A DNA stretch of 64,000 bases, taken from positions 52,287 to 116,286 of the forward strand of contig JBEVXH010000011.1 in the NCBI GenBank assembly GCA_040506195.1, written 5' to 3'. This stretch comes from Thiodiazotropha sp040506195. Lineage in GTDB: Bacteria > Pseudomonadota > Gammaproteobacteria > Chromatiales > Chromatiaceae. Shown in pieces: positions 34,569-44,350 of this stretch. The number at the start of each line of letters is the position of its first letter. The stretch's first letter is position 1. Position numbers and translations under genes: made by a program. The notes under the pieces are model-generated. The model saw only the letters and a program-made list of their open reading frames with translations, did not search any database and was not told the DNA's origin.

Positions 34569-37500
34569 ATGCCAAAACGTACAGACATAAATAGCATCAT
34601 GATCATAGGCGCCGGTCCGATCGTTATCGGGCAGGCGTGTGAATTCGACTACTCCGGGGCGCAGGCGTGTAAGGCGTTGCGGGAGGAGGGTTTCCGGGTG
34701 GTGCTGGTGAACTCCAACCCGGCGACGATCATGACCGATCCGGACATGGCGGATGCGATCTATATCGAACCGATCACCTGGAAAACCCTCGAGCGCATCA
34801 TCGAAAAGGAGCGGCCGGATGTCCTGCTGCCCACCATGGGCGGGCAGACCGCGCTCAACTCGGCCCTCGACCTGGTGCGCGAAGGGGTGCTGGAGAAGTA
34901 CGGTGTGGAGATGATCGGCGCCTCGCGAGAGGCGATCGACAAGGCGGAAGACCGGGATCTGTTTCGTAAGGCGATGCGTAAGATCGGCCTGGATATGCCC
35001 CGTTCCGCCATCGCCCACAGCATGGAGGAGGCGAAACAGGTTCAGGCGCAGATCGGCTTCCCCACCATTATCCGTCCCTCTTTCACAATGGGCGGCAGCG
35101 GCGGCGGTATCGCCTATAACCCGGATGAGTTCGAGGAGATCTGCGAGCGCGGCCTCGACCTTTCGCCCACCAACGAATTGCTGATCGAGGAGTCGATCCT
35201 CGGTTGGAAAGAGTATGAGATGGAGGTGGTGCGGGACCGCAACGACAACTGCATCATCATCTGCTCCATCGAGAACCTGGACCCCATGGGAGTCCATACC
35301 GGCGACTCCATCACCGTGGCCCCGGCCCAGACCCTGACCGATAAGGAGTACCAGATCATGCGCGACGCCTCGCTGGCGGTGTTGCGCGAGATCGGCGTGG
35401 AGACCGGTGGTTCCAACGTACAGTTCGCGATCAATCCAGAGAACGGGCGCATGATCATCATCGAGATGAATCCCCGGGTTTCCCGTTCCTCCGCGCTGGC
35501 CTCCAAGGCCACCGGTTTCCCCATCGCCAAAGTGGCGGCCAAGCTGGCGGTGGGCTACACCCTGGACGAACTGCAGAACGAGATCACCGGCGGCGCCACG
35601 CCGGCCTCCTTCGAGCCCAGCATCGACTATGTGGTGACCAAGGTACCCCGTTTCGCCTTCGAGAAGTTTCCCCTGGCCGACGATCGTCTGACCACGCAGA
35701 TGAAGTCGGTGGGCGAGGTGATGGCCATTGGCCGCACCTTCCAGGAGTCGCTGCAAAAGGCGCTGCGTGGTCTCGAGACAGGTAAATACGGTCTCAACGA
35801 GATCCTCGATCTCAACGAAGAGGATGTGCGCGACACCCTGGTCAGGGAGATCCGCCTGCCCGGTCCCGAGCGGCTCTGGTATGTGGCCGAGTGCTTCCGC
35901 TTCGGTATGAGTCTGGAAGAGATCTTCGAGATTTGCGCCATCGACCCCTGGTTCCTGGTGCAGATCGAGGAGCTTGTGAATATCGAACGCGAACTCTCCG
36001 GTCAGGGGCTGGAGGCACTGGATGGTGAGCGGCTGCGCTTTCTCAAGCGTAAGGGATTCGCCGACCGGCGTATCGCCGAGCTGGTTGACAGCAGTGAGGC
36101 CGAGATTCGTCAGCGGCGTCACGATGCCGGCATCCGACCGGTCTTCAAGCGGGTCGACACCTGCGCCGCCGAATTTGCCACCAGTACAGCCTATATGTAT
36201 TCCACCTATGAGGAGGAGTGCGAGGCTGAACCTTCGAGCCGGAAAAAGATCATGGTCCTGGGTGGCGGCCCCAACCGCATCGGACAGGGTATTGAGTTCG
36301 ACTACTGTTGTGTCCACGCGGCCTTTGCGATGCGCGACGACGGCTATGAAACGATCATGGTCAACTGTAACCCGGAGACGGTCTCCACCGATTACGACAC
36401 CTCAGACCGGCTCTATTTCGAGCCCCTCACCCTGGAGGATGTGCTGGAAGTCATCCACAAGGAACAACCCGCCGGCGTGATCGTGCAGTATGGCGGCCAG
36501 ACCCCGCTCAAGCTGGCCAATGACCTGGAGGCGGCGGGTGCGCCGATCATCGGCACCAGCCCCGACTCGATCGATCTCGCCGAGGATCGCGAGCGTTTTC
36601 AGCAACTGGTGGAAAAGCTCAACCTCAGGCAGCCGCCCAACAGGACGGCAAGAGACACTGAGAGTGCCGTTAAACTGGCCGATGAGATCGGCTATCCCCT
36701 GGTGGTGCGTCCCTCCTATGTACTGGGTGGGCGGGCCATGGAGATCGTCTATAACGAGAACGAACTGCGGCGATACATGCGCGAGGCGGTGAGTGTCTCA
36801 AACGATTCGCCGGTACTGCTGGATCGGTTTCTGGACGATGCCATCGAGGTCGATATCGACGCCATCAGTGACGGCAAGGAAGTGCTCATCGGCGGCATTA
36901 TGGAACATATCGAGCAGGCGGGCGTCCACTCCGGGGACTCTGCATGCTCACTGCCCCCCTACACCCTGTCGGCGGCAGTCCAGGATCGTATGCGGGAACA
37001 GATGCGCAAGATGGCCCTGGAACTGAAGGTAATCGGGCTGATGAACGCACAGTTTGCGATCAAGGATGACATGATCTATCTGTTGGAGGTCAATCCCCGC
37101 GCCTCGCGCACCGTGCCGTTCGTCTCCAAGGCGACCGGCGTGCAGTTGGCGAAGGTCGCCGCCCGCTGCATGGCGGGAACATCCCTCAAGGACCAGGGCA
37201 TCACAAAAGAGGTGATTCCGGAGAACTATTTCGTCAAAGAGGCGGTCTTCCCCTTTGTGAAATTTCCCGGTGTGGATACCGTACTCGGGCCCGAGATGAA
37301 ATCCACCGGTGAAGTGATGGGGGTCGGCAGGACCTTTGGTGAGGCCTACAATAAGTCGATTATGGGCGCCGGCTCCGTACTTCCCCAGGGGGGGCGGGCA
37401 CTGTTGAGTGTACGTAACGCCGACAAGGCGAGGGCCGTACAGGTGGCGCAGGATCTGATCGATCTGGGTTTTACCCTGATGGCTACCGGGGGCACCTGTA

Positions 37501-37778
37501 AGGCGATTCAGGATGCCGGCCTCGAATGCGCGCGAATCAACAAGGTGATGGAGGGGAGACCCCATATCGTCGACTCCATCAAGAACCAGGAAGTCAGTTT
37601 TATCGTGAATACCACTGAAGGCGCCCAGGCGATAGCCGACTCGGCGGAGATACGCCGTACCGCACTGCAGTACAAGGTCAGCTATACCACCACAATCTCC
37701 GGTGCAGAAGCGACCTGTCTGGCGCTGAAACAGCTGGATGATCTGAACGTCAACCGACTGCAGGACCTGCATCAATAG
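34569..37778 (+). CDS. carB: Carbamoyl-phosphate synthase large subunit
   Basis: 1069 residues, full length for the family. It contains two homologous ATP-grasp halves (about 1-400 and 555-935, each with a GQACEFDYSGAQ/GQGIEFDYCC-like nucleotide-binding start and an EMNPRVSRSSAL/EVNPRASRTVPF metal-binding motif), the oligomerisation region between them, and a C-terminal MGS-like allosteric domain (about 940-1069). It makes carbamoyl phosphate from bicarbonate, two ATP and the ammonia from CarA. The start ATG at 34569 is 25 bp after the right end of the inserted element, so the element separates carA and carB by about 470 bp. Confidence 0.98.
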   Translation: MPKRTDINSIMIIGAGPIVIGQACEFDYSGAQACKALREEGFRVVLVNSNPATIMTDPDMADAIYIEPITWKTLERIIEKERPDVLLPTMGGQTALNSALDLVREGVLEKYGVEMIGASREAIDKAEDRDLFRKAMRKIGLDMPRSAIAHSMEEAKQVQAQIGFPTIIRPSFTMGGSGGGIAYNPDEFEEICERGLDLSPTNELLIEESILGWKEYEMEVVRDRNDNCIIICSIENLDPMGVHTGDSITVAPAQTLTDKEYQIMRDASLAVLREIGVETGGSNVQFAINPENGRMIIIEMNPRVSRSSALASKATGFPIAKVAAKLAVGYTLDELQNEITGGATPASFEPSIDYVVTKVPRFAFEKFPLADDRLTTQMKSVGEVMAIGRTFQESLQKALRGLETGKYGLNEILDLNEEDVRDTLVREIRLPGPERLWYVAECFRFGMSLEEIFEICAIDPWFLVQIEELVNIERELSGQGLEALDGERLRFLKRKGFADRRIAELVDSSEAEIRQRRHDAGIRPVFKRVDTCAAEFATSTAYMYSTYEEECEAEPSSRKKIMVLGGGPNRIGQGIEFDYCCVHAAFAMRDDGYETIMVNCNPETVSTDYDTSDRLYFEPLTLEDVLEVIHKEQPAGVIVQYGGQTPLKLANDLEAAGAPIIGTSPDSIDLAEDRERFQQLVEKLNLRQPPNRTARDTESAVKLADEIGYPLVVRPSYVLGGRAMEIVYNENELRRYMREAVSVSNDSPVLLDRFLDDAIEVDIDAISDGKEVLIGGIMEHIEQAGVHSGDSACSLPPYTLSAAVQDRMREQMRKMALELKVIGLMNAQFAIKDDMIYLLEVNPRASRTVPFVSKATGVQLAKVAARCMAGTSLKDQGITKEVIPENYFVKEAVFPFVKFPGVDTVLGPEMKSTGEVMGVGRTFGEAYNKSIMGAGSVLPQGGRALLSVRNADKARAVQVAQDLIDLGFTLMATGGTCKAIQDAGLECARINKVMEGRPHIVDSIKNQEVSFIVNTTEGAQAIADSAEIRRTALQYKVSYTTTISGAEATCLALKQLDDLNVNRLQDLHQ

Positions 37779-37802
37779 ATGCATGTAGAAAAAGAGTAAA
37801 CA

Positions 37803-37994
37803 AGCCGCAAATAGACGCTAATCATCACCAATTAATGCAAACATAAGACACTTGAGGGTTACGGGAGATAGATTGCTTGTAATCAAACCTTATCAAATGG
37901 ATAGTGAGAGATTCCATGGCGCCTATAAACCGATTGCCACTGAAATAGCCTAGTTTAATTGACATTTGCATTAATTCGCGTTCATTTGCGGACT
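37803..37994. mobile_element. Short inverted-repeat element without gene (between carB and greA)
   Basis: About 192 bp. The left end AGCCGCAAATAGACGCTAAT (37803) and the right end, read on the other strand as AGTCCGCAAATGAACGCG, are related to the ends of the GxxExxY element; AATTAATGCAAA follows inside both ends. The interior has no reading frame. It lies in the 271-bp gap between carB and greA, the rest of which shows only the greA ribosome site. Confidence 0.5.
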
Positions 37995-38049
37995 GAGTAT
38001 TAACAATATTTTCTGATAGAGAAAGACAGGATTACAGAGGATAGATCCG

Positions 38050-38526
38050 ATGAGTAAGGTACCGTTGACAGCCAAAGGCGCTGCAAAACTGCAAGAGGAA
38101 CTGAAGCAGTTGAAAATCGTCGAGCGGCCGAAAGTCATCAAAGCTATTGCGGAAGCGAGAGCGCATGGCGATCTGAAGGAGAATGCGGAGTATCATGCCG
38201 CCCGTGAGCAGCAGGGTTTCGTCGAGGGGCGTATAAAGGATATTGAAGGCAAACTCTCCCATGCCCAGATCATCGATGTAACAAAACTGGATGCCGGCGG
38301 GAAGGTGGTATTCGGTGCAACGGTTGTGGTGTTGGAGCTGGACAATGAGAAGGAGTTTACCTATCAGATAGTCGGCGATGACGAAGCCGACATCAAGCAT
38401 GGCCTGGTCTCTATCAGTTCACCAATCGCACGTGCACTGATCGGCAAACAGGAGGGGGATGATGTATTCCTCGAGACCCCGGGCGGGCCGAGGGAGTTTG
38501 AGATTCTGGAAGTGAGATACGAGTAA
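38050..38526 (+). CDS. greA: Transcription elongation factor GreA
   Basis: 158 residues, the standard size. The N-terminal coiled coil (about 1-75) carries the acidic tip in HGDLKENAEYHAAREQQ, which reaches into the RNA polymerase secondary channel to promote cleavage of backtracked RNA. The C-terminal FKBP-like domain ends VRYE. SKVPLTAKGAAKLQEEL is the usual start. It follows carB as in many gammaproteobacteria. Confidence 0.96.
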   Translation: MSKVPLTAKGAAKLQEELKQLKIVERPKVIKAIAEARAHGDLKENAEYHAAREQQGFVEGRIKDIEGKLSHAQIIDVTKLDAGGKVVFGATVVVLELDNEKEFTYQIVGDDEADIKHGLVSISSPIARALIGKQEGDDVFLETPGGPREFEILEVRYE

Positions 38527-38592
38527 TTATTTTGAAGTGTGAATTTTTTTTAATTTAAGTGCTCGCTTCGCTCACGGGTTTTAAAAAGTAAA

Positions 38593-38609
38593 CGTGCGCC
38601 AAGCGCACG
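38593..38609. terminator. Hairpin between convergent greA and yhbY
   Basis: CGTGCGC at 38593-38599 pairs with GCGCACG at 38603-38609 over a 3-base loop. On the minus strand it is followed by a T-rich stretch (TTTACTTTTT), on the plus strand by AT-rich sequence, so it may end transcription of yhbY and perhaps of greA. Confidence 0.55.
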
Positions 38610-38622
38610 CATCGATTTAAAA

Positions 38623-38928
38623 TTAAACCACGATTCTGTTCTTCTTTTTCTTTGGATTGGGGCGATAGAAGATAGCCACCCGGCCGATGATCTGCACCAG
38701 CTCCGCTGACAGGCGTGCGATGATTTCGCTGCTGAGTGCTTTCCGATCCTCCTTGTCGGCACCCGCCAGTTTGACCTTGATCAGCTCATGGGTGTTGAGT
38801 GTGGTGTCGATTTCTTTGAGCACATTTTCACTCAGGCCGTGCTGACCTATGATGACCACTGGCTTGAGGTCGTGGGCGAGTTTTTTCAATGAGCGGTTTT
38901 GCGCGGCTGTAAGCGGCATGGCGGACAT
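38623..38928 (-). CDS. yhbY: CRM-domain ribosome-associated RNA-binding protein YhbY
   Basis: 101 residues from the ATG at 38928 (MSAMPLTAAQNR); another ATG three codons later (MPLTAAQNRSLKKLAH) is equally possible, and the open frame extends 34 codons further upstream without homology. The CRM fold is seen as LKKLAHDLKPVVIIGQHGLSENVLKEID and HELIKVKLAG, ending in QIIGRVAIFYRPNP. YhbY binds the pre-50S ribosomal subunit. It is divergent from rlmE, as in many gammaproteobacteria. Confidence 0.92.
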   Translation of the reverse strand: MSAMPLTAAQNRSLKKLAHDLKPVVIIGQHGLSENVLKEIDTTLNTHELIKVKLAGADKEDRKALSSEIIARLSAELVQIIGRVAIFYRPNPKKKKNRIVV

Positions 38929-39022
38929 CTTGTTATGAGTGGGGAGGCGGATTCTATATCTTTTCCCCGTCGAGTGGAACATTGAGGCCTGATTAGGGCT
39001 AACGGGTTCTAAGAGGTAAGCA

Positions 39023-39178
39023 GGCCGCAAACGTACGCAAATTGAAACCCATGTCTATGAAATCCGGTGATTGACATGGGCAAAGACCTGATTCTTTTTT
39101 TGACTCGAGAGTTTACTTGTCGAGCCGTATCTATAGATGACGGGTCGGCCATCACTATGTTGGCGTCCATTTGCGGCT
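39023..39178. mobile_element. Degenerate inverted-repeat element (between yhbY and rlmE)
   Basis: About 156 bp. The left end GGCCGCAAACGTACGCAAAT and the right end, read on the other strand as AGCCGCAAATGGACGCC, are related to the ends of the GxxExxY element. The interior has no reading frame. The right end is close to the GxxExxY type, the left is diverged, so this is the weakest member. Confidence 0.4.
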
Positions 39179-39303
39179 AAAAATAATAGGTTTTAAGGAA
39201 TAGGATTCGGTTAAATTATCCAATCCATGCAATTTGGTGTGAAATGAACGCCAATTATCATCTAACCTGTAGGTTATACAGTCATTAAGGACTCGGCAGT
39301 CTC

Positions 39304-39942
39304 ATGAAGCGCAGTAAAAGCAGTCGCCAATGGCTGGACCGTCATTTCAAAGACGAATATGTAAAGCGGGCGCAAAAGGCGGGTTATCGTTCCCGGGCTG
39401 CATTTAAGTTACTGGAAATCCAGCAAAAAGATAATATTTTCAAGCCAGGCATGAAGGTTGTGGATCTGGGTGCCGCCCCTGGTGGGTGGTGTCAGGTGGC
39501 CCGGGAACTGGTAGGGGAGAAGGGGCGCATCGTGGCGATGGATATACTGCCGATGGAGCCCATGGCCGGTGTGGAGTTTATTCAGGGGGATTTTCGTGAA
39601 ACGCAGCCACTTGAGGAACTGGAAAAATCCCTGGATGGGGAGGCCGTGGACCTTGTAATTTCAGATATGGCTCCCAATGTTACAGGTATAGCGAGCGTTG
39701 ATCAGCCAAGGGCTATCTATCTTTGCGAGCTGGCCCTTGATTTTGCTCGTGAAGTGTTAAAGCCAGGCGGCAGTCTAGTCGTTAAGATATTCCAGGGGGA
39801 GGGATTCGACACTTACCTGAAGGCGCTTCGTCGCGATTTTAAGCGGGTGGTGAGCCGTAAACCCAGCTCATCGCGGGCCAAAAGCCGTGAGGTCTATCTG
39901 GTAGCGGGGAACTTTAAGATGGTGTACCGTACCAACCAGTAA
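39304..39942 (+). CDS. rlmE: 23S rRNA 2'-O-methyltransferase RlmE (FtsJ/RrmJ)
   Basis: 212 residues. The Rossmann-type methyltransferase has VVDLGAAPGGWCQVA as the AdoMet site and LVISDMAPNVTG and GGSLVVKIFQGEG carrying the Asp and Lys of the K-D-K-E catalytic set; SRQWLDRHFKDEYVKRAQ at the start is the family signature. It methylates U2552 of 23S rRNA in E. coli. It stands immediately upstream of ftsH, its classical partner. Confidence 0.97.
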   Translation: MKRSKSSRQWLDRHFKDEYVKRAQKAGYRSRAAFKLLEIQQKDNIFKPGMKVVDLGAAPGGWCQVARELVGEKGRIVAMDILPMEPMAGVEFIQGDFRETQPLEELEKSLDGEAVDLVISDMAPNVTGIASVDQPRAIYLCELALDFAREVLKPGGSLVVKIFQGEGFDTYLKALRRDFKRVVSRKPSSSRAKSREVYLVAGNFKMVYRTNQ

Positions 39943-40105
39943 GTCTAGAAAATCAGTAATTTGCACAGATAATTAGGGTTTTTCGGGGTATTATTGACAA
40001 ATCGGCCGTGCCGGATGGCGTAAAGCCATTCCCCGATCTGCAAATGCCGATTTGGAAGATTTAGATCCCGCACAATGACGGGATTGATAAAGAGGTTTTT
40101 AGATT

Positions 40106-42037
40106 TTGAACGACATGGCAAAAAATTTGATTCTCTGGGTAGTGATCGCCATCGTTTTGATGACGGTCTTCAATAATTTCTCGACTACCCAGCCGAAGGC
40201 ACAACCAATGAGCTATTCCGAGTTCATTGTCAATGTGAAATCGGGGCAGGTGAAAGAGGTCGAGTTCAGTGGCAATGGACGCGATATTACCGGCACATTG
40301 ACCTCAGGGCAGCGCTTCTCCACCTACAGTCCGGGTGACGACATGCTGGTCAGCGACCTGCTCAACAGTAATGTTGAGATCAAGGCGAATCCGCCGGAGA
40401 AACCCTCTCTGTTGATGAACATTCTGATCAACTGGTTTCCGCTGTTTGTGCTGATCGGCCTGTGGATATTTTTCATGCGTCAAATGCAGGGTGGTGGGGC
40501 TGGCCGTGGCGCCATGTCATTCGGTAAGAGCAAGGCTCGGATGTTGAGTGAGGACCAGGTCAAGGTGACCTTTAACGATGTGGCGGGTGTCGAGGAGGCC
40601 AAGGAAGAGGTATCCGAGATGGTCGACTTCCTGCGTGATCCCTCAAAATTCCAGAAACTCGGCGGCAAGATCCCCAAAGGTGTGTTGATGGTCGGTTCTC
40701 CCGGTACCGGTAAGACCCTGCTTGCCAAGGCGATCGCCGGTGAAGCCAAGGTACCGTTTTTCACCATCTCGGGTTCAGATTTCGTGGAGATGTTCGTGGG
40801 TGTCGGTGCCTCCCGGGTTCGCGATATGTTTGAACAGGCCAAGAAGCATGCGCCCTGTATCATTTTTATCGACGAGATCGATGCCGTGGGACGGCATCGT
40901 GGCGCAGGACTCGGCGGCGGTCATGATGAGCGCGAGCAGACCCTGAACCAACTGCTGGTGGAGATGGATGGTTTCGAGGGTAATGAAGGGGTTATCGTGA
41001 TTGCTGCGACCAACCGTCCGGACGTGTTGGATCCGGCGTTGTTGCGCCCGGGCCGATTCGACCGCCAGGTGGTGGTGCCCCTGCCTGATGTGCGCGGACG
41101 TGAACAGATTCTCAAGGTCCATCTGCGCAAGGTGGCTGCATCCGAAGATGTGAAACCCGCCATCATTGCCCGTGGCACACCCGGTTTCTCCGGCGCCGAT
41201 CTGGCCAATCTGGTGAATGAGGCCGCCCTGTTTGCCGCCCGCGCCAACAAGACCCTGGTCGGCATGGAGGAGATGGAGAAGGCGAAAGACAAGATCATGA
41301 TGGGTACGGAGCGCCGTACCATGGTGATGAGTGAAGATGAGAAGAAACTGACCGCCTATCATGAGTCGGGTCATGCCATCGTCGGCCGCCTGGTGCCGTC
41401 TCACGATCCGGTCTACAAAGTGAGCATCATCCCCCGTGGTAGAGCGCTCGGCGTTACCATGTTTCTCCCCGAGGCTGATCGTTACAGCTACAGTAAAGAG
41501 CATCTGGAGAGTCAGATATCCAGTCTGTTCGGTGGGCGTATCGCCGAAGAGCTGATCTTCGGAATCGACAAGGTCACCACCGGCGCCTCCAACGATATCA
41601 AGCGTGCCACCGATCTGGCACGCAACATGGTCACCAAATGGGGCCTGTCGGAACGCCTCGGACCGCTGATGTACAGTGAGGAGGAAGAGGAAGTTTTTCT
41701 TGGACGCTCGGTGACCCAGCACAAAAATGTATCCGACGATACGGCGCATACCATCGATGAGGAGATCCGTAGCTTTATAGACCGTAACTATGAGCGCGCT
41801 GAGAAGATTCTCGACGAGAATCTGGAAAAGCTCCATGTCATGGCCAAGGCGTTGATGAAATACGAGACCATCGATACGGAACAGATCGACGACATCATGG
41901 CAGGCAAGACGCCGCGACCGCCAAAGGATTGGGATGAGGGCGATATCGGTTCTGATGATGATACCCGTCCTTCCGGCGAATCTCCCTCTTCTGATGATGT
42001 CTCGGGGACTATCGGCGGCCCCGCCGGCCAGCACTGA
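40106..42037 (+). CDS. ftsH: ATP-dependent zinc metalloprotease FtsH
   Basis: 643 residues from a TTG with an AGAGG site about 10 bp upstream; it gives MNDMAKNLILWVV, the standard start. Two membrane helices (about 7-25 and 97-118), AAA ATPase with Walker A GSPGTGKT, Walker B IIFIDEID and the second region of homology ATNRPDVLDPALLRPGRFDRQ, then the protease with HESGH (His419, Glu420, His423) binding zinc. It degrades membrane and short-lived cytosolic proteins. The disordered C-terminus (about 600-643) is acidic and glycine-rich. Confidence 0.97.
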   Translation: MNDMAKNLILWVVIAIVLMTVFNNFSTTQPKAQPMSYSEFIVNVKSGQVKEVEFSGNGRDITGTLTSGQRFSTYSPGDDMLVSDLLNSNVEIKANPPEKPSLLMNILINWFPLFVLIGLWIFFMRQMQGGGAGRGAMSFGKSKARMLSEDQVKVTFNDVAGVEEAKEEVSEMVDFLRDPSKFQKLGGKIPKGVLMVGSPGTGKTLLAKAIAGEAKVPFFTISGSDFVEMFVGVGASRVRDMFEQAKKHAPCIIFIDEIDAVGRHRGAGLGGGHDEREQTLNQLLVEMDGFEGNEGVIVIAATNRPDVLDPALLRPGRFDRQVVVPLPDVRGREQILKVHLRKVAASEDVKPAIIARGTPGFSGADLANLVNEAALFAARANKTLVGMEEMEKAKDKIMMGTERRTMVMSEDEKKLTAYHESGHAIVGRLVPSHDPVYKVSIIPRGRALGVTMFLPEADRYSYSKEHLESQISSLFGGRIAEELIFGIDKVTTGASNDIKRATDLARNMVTKWGLSERLGPLMYSEEEEEVFLGRSVTQHKNVSDDTAHTIDEEIRSFIDRNYERAEKILDENLEKLHVMAKALMKYETIDTEQIDDIMAGKTPRPPKDWDEGDIGSDDDTRPSGESPSSDDVSGTIGGPAGQH

Positions 42038-42052
42038 TATAGCTGTTTCTCA

Positions 42053-42886
42053 TTGATTCTCGATTGTGCAGGAAAACTACTGGACCTGGGCTCACCCCAG
42101 GTCATGGGTATTCTCAACCTGACACCCGACTCGTTTTCGGATGGCGGGCGTTTCCTGAACCCAGATGTGGCATTAAAGCACGCCCTGAACATGGTGGGGG
42201 AGGGTGCAGCCGTTATCGATATTGGCGGGGAGTCCACCCGTCCAGGTGCGCAGCCAGTATCGGTAGATGAAGAACTGGATCGAGTTATTCCCATCATAGA
42301 AAGGCTGGCGCAGGCCGTTCCCGTACCGATCTCCATCGATACCAGTAAACCGTTGGTGATGCGTGAAGCGGTGTCTGCCGGTGCCGGCATGGTCAATGAC
42401 GTCCTGGCGCTGCAGGAACCCGGTGCATTGGAGACGGCGGCCGAGATAGCCGTTCCTGTCTGTCTCATGCATATGCAGGGGAAACCGAGAACCATGCAGG
42501 ATGCGCCTCACTACGGGAACGTGGTGGACGAGGTCAGGCGATTCCTGCGGCAGCGTCTGGACGCGGGCGAAGCAGCAGGTATCACACGCCATAATATGAT
42601 AGTCGATCCGGGGTTTGGCTTCGGTAAGTCACTTGAGCATAATCTGATCCTGTTGAAAGAACTGCAGGCGTTGGATGAACTCGCTGCTCCGGTACTGGTG
42701 GGGATATCAAGAAAATCGATGATCGGGTCGATACTCGGGAATCTGCCTGTGAATGAACGACTCATGGGGAGTGTCGCGGCGGCAGTGGTTGCCGTTATGG
42801 GAGGCGCCGCTATTATCAGGGTACATGATGTACGTGAAACGGTTGATGCACTCAAAGTGGTGTCGGCGGTCAGATCCGCCATATAG
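42053..42886 (+). CDS. folP: Dihydropteroate synthase
   Basis: 277 residues. MGILNLTPDSFSDGG, DIGGESTRPGA and VPISIDTSKP are the pterin-diphosphate and substrate motifs; GFGFGKSLEHN and VGISRKSMIG the later ones. It joins 4-aminobenzoate to the pterin for folate synthesis and is the target of sulfonamides. The only suitable start is a TTG at 42053 with a weak ribosome site, 15 bp after ftsH, so it probably depends on ftsH translation. Confidence 0.96.
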   Translation: MILDCAGKLLDLGSPQVMGILNLTPDSFSDGGRFLNPDVALKHALNMVGEGAAVIDIGGESTRPGAQPVSVDEELDRVIPIIERLAQAVPVPISIDTSKPLVMREAVSAGAGMVNDVLALQEPGALETAAEIAVPVCLMHMQGKPRTMQDAPHYGNVVDEVRRFLRQRLDAGEAAGITRHNMIVDPGFGFGKSLEHNLILLKELQALDELAAPVLVGISRKSMIGSILGNLPVNERLMGSVAAAVVAVMGGAAIIRVHDVRETVDALKVVSAVRSAI

Positions 42887-42904
42887 CTAATTGAGGATGA
42901 TTTA

Positions 42905-44251
42905 GTGAGTCGGAAATATTTTGGAACAGACGGGGTGCGCGGGCGATTCGGTGAGGGGCCGATCACACCTGAATTTGTGCTGAAGCTAGGCTGGGCCGTG
43001 GGCAGGGTTCTGGGTACAGAGGCTAAAAGCAGGGTGCTGATCGGAAAAGATACCCGTATCTCCGGCTACTTGTTGGAATCGGCGCTCGAGGCCGGTCTGA
43101 CTGCGGCCGGGGTGAATATCACCTTGTTGGGACCCATGCCGACTCCCAGTGTTGCCTATCTGACCCGTACCCTGCATGCACAGGCAGGAGTCGTTATCAG
43201 TGCTTCCCATAATCCCTATCAGGACAATGGCATCAAATTCTTCTCGGCCGAGGGGCTCAAACTGCCGGATGAGCTTGAGACCGCGATCGAGGCGGAGATG
43301 GAGAAGCCGTTGTTGACGGTCGACTCATCCGACCTTGGAAGGGCGGAGAAGATGGCGGCGGAAGGTCGCTATATCGAATTCTGCAAAAGTACGATTCCCC
43401 TCAAAACCCGTTTCAAAGGCATGAAGATAGTGGTCGATTGCGCCAATGGAGCTACCTATAACATTGCACCCTATGTGTTTGATGAGATGGGCGCGGATGT
43501 GATTGCCATTGGAAACCAGCCCAATGGATTCAATATCAATGATGGAGTCGGCTCGACCTATCCGGAGCACCTGAAACAAGCGGTGTTGGAACACAAAGCG
43601 GACCTGGGCATTGCCCTGGATGGCGATGGCGATCGACTGATCATGGTGGATGATCAGGGTAATGAGGTGGATGGTGATGAAATCCTCTATATCATCGCCT
43701 GTTCCAGGATGAGGCATGGTGTGCTCAAGGGAGCGGTTGTCGGTACCCTGATGAGTAATCTCGGACTCGAACATGCGCTGAGGGATCATGGGGTGGTTTT
43801 CGAGCGGACCCAGGTGGGGGATCGCTACATCATGGAACGCCTTACTGAAAAAGGCTGGGTGCTCGGCGGCGAGCAGTCGGGGCACATCATCTGCCTTGAC
43901 CGCACTACCACCGGCGACGGAATTATCGCCGCCCTGCAGGTTTTGGAAGAGATGTACGCGACAAACAGTACCTTGCGTGAGTTGTGTGCCGGTATGAGTA
44001 AATACCCGCAAAAACTGACGAATGTCCATCTCGGCAGCCGAAACCCGCAAGAGATCATGGATTCGGAACAGGTGAGGCGCTCGGTTCGTGAAGCTGAAGT
44101 CGAAATGGGCAGCAGTGGACGAATTCTGCTCAGGCCCTCGGGTACCGAGCCACTGATACGTGTCATGGTGGAGGGGAATGACGGGACAAAGGTTGATGAC
44201 CTGTCAGACCATATCGCCGCCACGGTCAAGGAACTGGTCACCAACGAGTAA
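42905..44251 (+). CDS. glmM: Phosphoglucosamine mutase
   Basis: 448 residues from a GTG 18 bp after folP. KYFGTDGVRG start; active site ISASHNPYQDNG with phosphoserine Ser101; metal loop DGDGDRL; sugar-binding GGEQSGHII; phosphate-binding RPSGTEPLIRVM. It converts glucosamine-6-phosphate to glucosamine-1-phosphate for peptidoglycan and lipopolysaccharide precursors. Gene order ftsH-folP-glmM is conserved in gammaproteobacteria. Confidence 0.98.
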   Translation: MSRKYFGTDGVRGRFGEGPITPEFVLKLGWAVGRVLGTEAKSRVLIGKDTRISGYLLESALEAGLTAAGVNITLLGPMPTPSVAYLTRTLHAQAGVVISASHNPYQDNGIKFFSAEGLKLPDELETAIEAEMEKPLLTVDSSDLGRAEKMAAEGRYIEFCKSTIPLKTRFKGMKIVVDCANGATYNIAPYVFDEMGADVIAIGNQPNGFNINDGVGSTYPEHLKQAVLEHKADLGIALDGDGDRLIMVDDQGNEVDGDEILYIIACSRMRHGVLKGAVVGTLMSNLGLEHALRDHGVVFERTQVGDRYIMERLTEKGWVLGGEQSGHIICLDRTTTGDGIIAALQVLEEMYATNSTLRELCAGMSKYPQKLTNVHLGSRNPQEIMDSEQVRRSVREAEVEMGSSGRILLRPSGTEPLIRVMVEGNDGTKVDDLSDHIAATVKELVTNE

Positions 44252-44350
44252 GAACTGCGAAGCTGAGCGGGTTCGCCATCGATTGAGATTGATTTCAAAC
44301 CCATTGACCGTTAAGCTAGCGCGCTTTCTTTTGATCGCAGGAGTGAAGGC

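Noticed and set aside
34506..36317. 603-codon minus-strand frame opposite carB
   Set aside because: It is the complement of a highly conserved gene with GC-rich third positions; its translation is His/Gly/Leu-rich without any recognisable domain.
40775..42034. 419-codon minus-strand frame opposite ftsH
   Set aside because: Same effect of codon bias on the complementary strand; ftsH is intact and full length on the plus strand.
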